From Helianthus annuus (taxonomy: Eukaryota; Streptophyta; Magnoliopsida; Asterales; Asteraceae): 64,000 nucleotides of DNA. A program made the position numbers and the translations under genes. Numbering within the stretch: position 1 is the stretch's first letter; each line of letters opens with the position of its first letter. Under the pieces are notes generated by a model. That model made no database searches. It worked only from the letters and a program-made list of their open reading frames with translations, and was not told where the DNA came from. Below are positions 58,306 to 64,000 of the stretch, piece after piece. The stretch is from NCBI RefSeq assembly GCF_002127325.2, contig NC_035433.2, forward strand, positions 83,208,079-83,272,078, written 5' to 3'.

Positions 58306-58525
58306 TCAGAGATGAGCAAATGGTACCAGGTAAAAGTACCGAATTTCCCGAACTAAAATATTTTCAAAATCATTTCGGTACTGACTTTTGGGGTTTTCTG
58401 TACAAGGTTGGTGCCGGTTTTTATCATTGTATATCGATAACTGTACCAGGCTGGTGCCGGTTTTTACCTTCATGTACCGATAACAAACTGGACCATACAT
58501 GTATTTTCGATACAAGTACCGGTTA
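58306..58525. mobile_element. GGTACC-rich element, copy 3
   Basis: Starts CAGAGATGAGCAAATGGTAC and carries GGTGCCGGTTTTTA twice (near 58411 and 58453). The right end is unclear. Two copies stand within 300 bp, sharing the flank TGTTCGCATGAAACCCGTGG-like text, which suggests a local duplication. Confidence 0.5.
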
Positions 58526-58679
58526 AGGAAATAATTATTATTATAATATCGAAATAATAAAAGTATTAAAAAATTATATATATTACTATAATATTAGAAA
58601 ATAAAAATAAATTTACTGTTTAAAACCTTGGATAATTAATTAATAATTAAAATAATATAAGGATAAGGATAATAATAAT

Positions 58680-59750
58680 TGGACCGATAATAGGTGACCA
58701 TGTGGGTCGGCCTATTAAATCAAAAAGGGTTCAAACTTGATTGTAAATTTCAAATTTATATGGGAGAACATGTGGGCCAATGTTATTTATGTGCAAATGA
58801 AATTTCAGTGGGCCAACGTGATTCATTTGTGGGCTGGTATCTAATGTTTGGGCCGAGCATGTGATGTTAACTTGTTAAAATTATAATCAACTTTGGACGA
58901 TAGGGTATTGCATGACCCTACATACGCATACTTATATCTACTGTACTTTAGGTCGCGTGTAACAGATCAACTGTTAATTAACACTAGAAGTACATTATCA
59001 AATCGAGCAAACTAAGGCGAGTTCACTACTCTTTCACAAGCATGTGTACCGGGGGACAAACAAACTAATATTCCTGGGAGGAATACTTTTCAAACGCTTT
59101 GGCTTAATTATGATGTTGGTTAATAAACTCGAACTGTATCACGAAAGTCCCTACTTACATACCGAGCTAGTTGCCTAGGAGGCAACGGGGTATTAGTTGA
59201 TAGCGCTATTAGGCTTGACAAACCTCACACCGTACCTGGGAGGACGAGCATGAACTAATGACCTTAAACACTATGATCAATGATGATAGACATTGATGGG
59301 AGCACCAAAAACAAACAGTCAATTGGTACAGAGTTTATTATTCGTAACATGTCTTTAAACTAAAAACTTACATGATTTTCGTTAAACAAAAATGTGAACT
59401 TGCTAGCTTTATGCTGATACACTTTTCTGCATGTTTGCAGGTCGTTAAGTGATTTCATGAAACGGAGCTTGCAATCGGGGGAGTTGAGGATGTCATGGGT
59501 CGTGCTGTTTGTGAATACGTTGATGTTATGCTATGCTTTATGAACAATTTAATTTCAAATACATAGAACAATATCCAAAGCTTCCGCTGAACGTAAACTT
59601 GTTTAAAACAGATGTTTGAATTGCACTTTTCATATTGAATTCAGATTTCATATTTATTATTCACTGTAGTTCAATGCGATTAGTGGCTAGATTATGGTAC
59701 ATCACACGTCTCGTGGTGGATTCCGTCTGTGGTATTTCGAGGGTGTGACA
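58680..59750 (+). repeat. Truncated Gypsy LTR related to 53136-55890
   Basis: Shares GATAGCGCTATTAGGCTTGA, ATGATGATAGACATTGA and the end GAGGGTGTGACA with the longer LTR, in the same order. It is shorter and diverged, and its start is uncertain. It ends at 59750, where a Copia coding remnant resumes. Confidence 0.6.
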
Positions 59751-59925
59751 ATCCATATCAACACCGATATGCAAATAGTAGATCTGTTTACTAAAGCTTT
59801 GGGCTCCAAACTGTTACAACTTCTACTTGGCAAGTTGGGCATTTGTGACCTTCATGCTTCAAGTTGGATATTTGCAATTTCTTTCATATTGGGACTCTAT
59901 ATTTTCCATATTTATTTTTCTTCTT
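59751..59925 (+). pseudogene. Copia RNase H C-terminal remnant
   Basis: The frame reads HINTDMQIVDLFTKALGSKL and LLGKLGICDLHASS, the typical last residues of Copia pol (compare ADLFTKAL..LGICDLHAP-like ends). All upstream parts are missing; the Gypsy LTR cuts in directly before it. Confidence 0.75.
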
Positions 59926-60629
59926 GAAACCTTATTTATACTTGTAATTTTCTTTTGGTGTAAATGAAGAAATCAGAAACAAAAGCCAATATCGTTTTCT
60001 TCACATCTAAGGATATTAAAATATTCATAGTTCGATATCATGAGCGGATTCTCTAACACAGGTACTAGTGCATCCACTTAACAAAGCGTTTTAGAAACAA
60101 GTATTGATTTAATATATTAATTTTCAGCTCAAGTTCAACAATGTTATTAAATTTTTTTATGTTGTGTAGATGTTCATAAAACCAGTTGATATGAGTACAC
60201 AAAAACTGGCATAAGGTAGTTGTATTATTATATCCTACCCTAAATCTTTTTCCTTCTCTGAATTTCTATAAATCTAGCTTAAATGTAACCTCTATTATTC
60301 ATTTGGCATCCATAATTTGGTGTCGTGTATAGTTTAAGGTAAAATACCTGACTTTTAAGCATTAGGTATTAGTTGATAACAAAATGTTAATTTGGTTTTG
60401 TAAACGGTAAACCCATTTAAAGACTTTCGCTACGTTAACATTTCGAAATTTTGGGACAGTATCTTAAATAAAAGATGAAATTATTTAAATAATTTACAAA
60501 GAATTTATATAAATATGTGTTACAAAATTTCTATAATTGTATACATTTCAGTGTATTTACATCAAAAGTGGCACAACTTACATTAGACCAAATATCTACT
60601 TGTGAAATAAGACTTGACTTGGATGAAAA
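59926..60629. other. Downstream region of the calmodulin-like gene
   Basis: AT-rich; no gene seen. Holds the likely 3' untranslated part of the minus-strand calmodulin-like gene near 60540-60629. Confidence 0.45.
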
Positions 60630-61085
60630 TCAAGTTTCCAAGCCAGCAAAACCACCCGCTTTCATCATTTGTTTAAACTCTTTGTAGTTAACCATTCCAT
60701 CACCATCTTCATCGACCTTTTTGATCATGAGCCTACACTCCTCAACCGATCGACCCTGCCTTAACCCAAGCGAGCCCAATACGGACCTCAACTCTTCCAC
60801 TGTGATGAACCCGTCCCTATTTTGGTCAAACACATTGAACGCCTCTCTCATATCTTCTTCCTCGTCCCTCTCGCCCAATATTGTCTGATAAAGTTCACCA
60901 AACTCCTCCATGTCCACAAACCCGTCTTTATTGACATCTATTTTCTCGATCATTTGGGCAAGGTCATCATCTGGTATGTATATTCCAAGGTTCTCTAAAG
61001 ACTTTGCAAGCTCTTGTTTTGTGATCTTGCCATCACCATTGCGATCAAACATCTGAAAAACACGACGTAGCTCTGCTGGATCCAT
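60630..61085 (-). CDS. Calmodulin-like Ca2+ sensor, four EF-hands
   Basis: A single-exon frame of 151 codons from ATG at 61085 ([13 protein letters not shown]). An ATG at 61103 in frame would add six residues, but family members begin MDP. Four EF-hand loops are complete: [36 protein letters not shown] and [12 protein letters not shown], each with Asp at position 1 and Glu at position 12. It therefore should bind four Ca2+ and relay Ca2+ signals to partner proteins. It is closest in memory to the CML3/CML7 group. Intact and with coding bias unlike the surrounding repeats, it is probably a working host gene. Its promoter is expected at 61086-61330. Confidence 0.92.
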   Translation of the reverse strand: MDPAELRRVFQMFDRNGDGKITKQELAKSLENLGIYIPDDDLAQMIEKIDVNKDGFVDMEEFGELYQTILGERDEEEDMREAFNVFDQNRDGFITVEELRSVLGSLGLRQGRSVEECRLMIKKVDEDGDGMVNYKEFKQMMKAGGFAGLET

Positions 61086-61911
61086 AATGTATAAAAATAA
61101 CACTTATGTTAATCAAAATGAATCAAAAGTTTAGTGGTTTTCAGTACGATAGAAAGGAAATGAAAATGATCAATTATAAAGATGAGTCGGTTACGAAGAA
61201 CATAGGTATAACATCATGATTGAATGCATAATGAATAAGAGAAGGAAATATGCAAAATTGGTTACAAAGATAAAATGGAGGGTTTATTGAAGAGGAAGTG
61301 GTGTAATTAAGGGGGTTTGTGGTTTAGAGAAAAAGAAGGAGAAGATATATGAGGGGCTATTTGTGGACAACCTGTAATTCCGCAAATTGTCAATTTGTTT
61401 GCTTGGTTGATATTGTACATATTACTTTGGTGAATAACATTTTTAAAACATAATAATAGTAATAGTTCAAGTTTATAAATATAAAATAAAAAAGCTATAA
61501 GTGTTTGAATTTCATGCCATGAGACCATGACCTGTTAGTTTTTTAACTAAATTTTAAAATTTTACTCATTTGATATGTTATAAAAAGATAATATTTAACC
61601 ATTATAAATAAACAACAAGTTTGAGCTTAGTTAGTTGTACTCTTAGCTTTGGGTGATTTTTAAAAAAAATTGAATTATGTGGTTTTAAATGTTTATAAAT
61701 TAGAAAATGAAGTGCATTATTAATAAACTAAAATATACATAATCTATTATTTCTCTAATATTTGTTAGTTCCAAATATGTAATTAATAAAAAATAAAAAC
61801 TAAAACAAAGAATTATAAAATTCAACATATAACTTTATGTTTTAGAAAATATTAATTTAATTATAATTAAATAAAATATGTCTACTTAATTTTAATTATC
61901 CAATAAATATT
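61086..61911 (-). promoter_or_regulatory. Upstream region of the calmodulin-like gene
   Basis: Contains the leader and promoter of the calmodulin-like gene. AT-rich; no TATA box is convincing. Beyond 61500 only AT-rich DNA is seen. Confidence 0.4.
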
Positions 61912-62175
61912 ACCAATGAGTGGAGTGGTTGGAGAAAGAATTGGTGTTCTTTGTGACTCAGGTTCGATTCTCACTCTGCTCATTATTTTATGCGGCATCC
62001 AAGTGAAGAGCAAGTACGGGTGGCGTCGGTTCGACTTGGATGTGAGGCGAGGTTTTACCGATTAAACCACTGTAGTGCCTTCGGGCGGGTGGAGGTCGGG
62101 TTTCCGCACATCTGGGGAAAGACAAGGGGTTGGCGGCAGTCGAGTAGTCCACCTTGGCCACAATGCCCGGTGTCA
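61912..62175 (+). mobile_element. SINE-like element, same family as 1-116
   Basis: Starts ACCAATGAGTGGAGTGGTTG (A-box-like), has a B box GGTTCGATTCTC at 61963, then GGTTTTACCGATTAAACCAC and TGTAGTGCCTTCGGGCGGG. The order of blocks equals the minus-strand copy at the left edge, with about 55 extra bases in the middle. No tail or duplication was found. Confidence 0.5.
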
Positions 62176-62560
62176 CGAAAGAAATATAAGATGAGAGGAG
62201 TAGGACATTGTCATGTGCAGCTGTGAGCTGTGTGTGTCTGCCACTCTGCTCGCCTCCGCATCATTGTCTGAACTTGATAATGGGATCAAGACAGGACACT
62301 GGTCGTTCTACAATGGGAGCTCACACTATGACACGACCCAATACAACGAAGACATGATCAAATTCAGAAAAATGGCTTTGGGCACACAAGACTAGGCCAA
62401 CAGTGAGTACGGCCGGTACAGGAGTGAATACATATTGCACCCATCTGGGTTAAGTAGTGAAGGGCCGAATACTCGCAAAATGGAGACGATTAGGTTGCGG
62501 TATGACAATCGTGGCTCGAGCGAGGGGTTCTAATGATAATTGTATAAAAAGTATGCTATT
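62176..62560 (+). other. Unrecognised open stretch, GC-richer than its surroundings
   Basis: A frame reads ASLSELDNGIKTGHWSFYNG and HYDTTQYNEDMIKFRKMALG then stops at 62395; after it come NSEYGRYRSEYILHPSGLSS and RKMETIRLRYDNRGSSEGF in one frame. I do not recognise it. It may be a captured gene fragment inside a Helitron, whose 3' end lies at 63016. Confidence 0.35.
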
Positions 62561-62960
62561 TTTTTGTTTATTTTTAAATTCGATTTAATGAGTTCGTGTA
62601 CGATTATTGAAGTTGAAAGATTCAAAAAAGGTTTTGGTTAAATTGGTGAGATTTATAGTCATTTGACAATTGGTTTGAAGGTTATTTTAAAGGTTTCACA
62701 AAATAACGTGTGTACACAATGGATTTGTTATAATCAGCACCACATTAACACCAGGTTTGACAAAATAGTTGTCGTTTGACATGTTTGCTGTCAACTGGCA
62801 CCACATTTTTCGGCTCCTAAATGATATGTAGAATACTATGCCACAAATAGTTATTCTTACTAATATGTGTACACAATGGATTTGTTATAATCCGCGCTAA
62901 ACAAAAGCTGAGAGATGCAAAGATTCGGCTCAATTTAGTATCACGTCTGCGCACGCTTTA
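62561..62960. other. Probable Helitron interior
   Basis: AT-rich, with a direct repeat GTGTACACAATGGATTTGTT at 62710 and 62867. No gene. Confidence 0.4.
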
Positions 62961-63016
62961 ACGTGATGTCCGCACATGTTGTCCGCGGCGCAACGCCTGC
63001 GGAGTATTATCCTAGT
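62961..63016 (+). other. Helitron-like 3' terminus
   Basis: GTCCGCGGCGCAACGCCTGC then GGAGTATTATC and CTAGT at 63012-63016, followed by T. CCGC...GCGG can pair. Similar in kind to the end at 37420. The 5' end was not found. Confidence 0.55.
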
Positions 63017-63191
63017 TGTAACTTTAAATTGGAACAAACACCAAGTAAGGAAATTTCACAACATTATTCCAATTTCAGTTTTCATCATCCATGACCTTTG
63101 CTGTCTTATTTACCCTTAACACCAATTTATTCTCAAGTACACAAGTACAAAATACGCCGCAAACGTCATGTTAACTGGATGGATGAGATTC
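63017..63191 (-). other. 3' region of the carboxypeptidase-like gene
   Basis: The likely 3' untranslated part of the minus-strand carboxypeptidase-like gene. The Helitron-like end stands about 175 bp from the stop codon. Confidence 0.45.
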
Positions 63192-64000
63192 TTATATATT
63201 CTTTCCCTCCAACCAACGACTGTAAAACGCCAATGCTTCCTTAGGTTTATACTCTGGAACCGTATGGCCCGATCCCTACATCAAAATTAATGTAAAATCA
63301 AATTCAAATAAACACACTGCAAGATAGTGATAGGTATTATAGCCTAATCCACAGGTTTAAGTATATGTGTGGGTACATTGACATATAACATATTTTTAAG
63401 TAAAGAACCATGAGAACCACATGTATACTTCTATGTAGTAGTGCTGCCTATATATCATGGAAGAGAGAGTATCACATTTAAAGCGCTATGTATATATATT
63501 TATGCGGTTTCAACAGTTCTTTACTTAAATTTTATACTATATTAACCTTGCTTCGCTGTTTTAAATGGTTCCAACATTCTTGGACAAAACAATGATTTAA
63601 AACAGAAATTAAAAGCCTCTTAAAAATGCTTGTCAATCTGATGTATGTATGACAAACCTTAATAGTGAGAAACGTGAGACCGTTGTCGTATCCTTGTATA
63701 AATCTGCAAACACAAGAAACATGTCTGCTTATACAGATATCTTAATAATAAGTAACCCTTTTAATAAATATAAAAGCCTACCCCGCGACTTGGTCATCAA
63801 CCCACCACCTCCTCCACTCGTCAATAACTTGGTAACCTAATGATCGTGTCCACGCTTCACTTCCAGTGAAAGGAACACACAGATCATGATCCCCGCTGCG
63901 AGAACATACAAATTAATGTTACTATCGTTTAAATTTTGGTTGTCTTGATTAAATAGATCGGGCAGGTTAGGTAATGGGACAAATCGTACAATTTTACTTG
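63192..64000 (-). CDS. Serine carboxypeptidase-like protein, last three exons
   Basis: Exons 63895-63782, 63703-63658 and 63275-63192 (TAA) join in phase. The product reads GDHDLCVPFTGSEAWTRSLG, YQVIDEWRRWWVDDQVAG, FIQGYDNGLTFLTIK and GSGHTVPEYKPKEALAFYSR. This is the C-terminal end of the SCPL family (S10), with the catalytic Asp in SGDHD and the catalytic His in GHTVPEYKP; the catalytic Ser would be in upstream exons beyond the window. Such proteins are secretory or vacuolar hydrolases or acyltransferases. It seems intact as far as visible. Only an intron is seen from 63896 to the edge. Confidence 0.9.

Overview
This window is nuclear DNA of a flowering plant. It is AT-rich, its genes have GT-AG introns, and transposable elements of nearly every plant class are nested in it. 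Homologies (RPA70-like, CML, F-box/LRR, GRAS, uL18-family and serine carboxypeptidase-like proteins) point to a eudicot. The style of the Helitrons and of the CACTA element suggests Asteraceae, but that is inference. All gene models come from reading splice sites and frames by eye; no search was run.

Layout. 1-116: edge of a tRNA-type SINE. 201-9342: a minus-strand Helitron with both ends and a complete 13-exon RPA70-like gene, the first exons of a probable lost helicase gene, and an array of repeated non-coding leader exons. 9567-23294: a CACTA (En/Spm) transposon with matching ends and a GAT duplication; it carries a TNP2-type transposase broken by one stop codon and a second gene ending in a Ulp1-like protease, broken by two apparent frameshifts. 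A SINE, a long hairpin and a second CACTA end are nested inside. 23346-28956: MITEs and intergenic DNA.

28957-36100: a ribosomal L18p/L5e-family pseudogene cut by a young Copia element (29270-36037, duplication TATCA) and followed by a LINE tail. 38028-45149: a young Gypsy element that encodes only GAG (duplication ATACA), beside a GRAS fragment. 46333-47942: Helitrons carrying repeats of their own 3' hairpin and a hAT MITE. 48366-49529: an intact F-box/LRR gene, then a palindrome and F-box debris. 51480-55890: Gypsy pol remnant and a 2.75-kb LTR. 56222-59925: a Mutator-type MITE, orphan Helitron ends, small GGTACC-rich elements, a related LTR and a Copia remnant. 60630-61085: an intact calmodulin-like gene. 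61912-63016: a SINE relative, an unrecognised ORF and a Helitron end. 63192-64000: last three exons of a serine carboxypeptidase-like gene that runs off the window.

Probably functional host genes are the F-box/LRR, calmodulin-like and carboxypeptidase-like genes; the RPA-like gene is intact but is Helitron cargo. The elements do not form a pathway. What the window records is an order of events: identical or nearly identical LTRs mark the Copia and the GAG-only Gypsy as young, the CACTA keeps clean ends despite dead genes, and the Gypsy pol, Copia tail and GRAS pieces are old debris.
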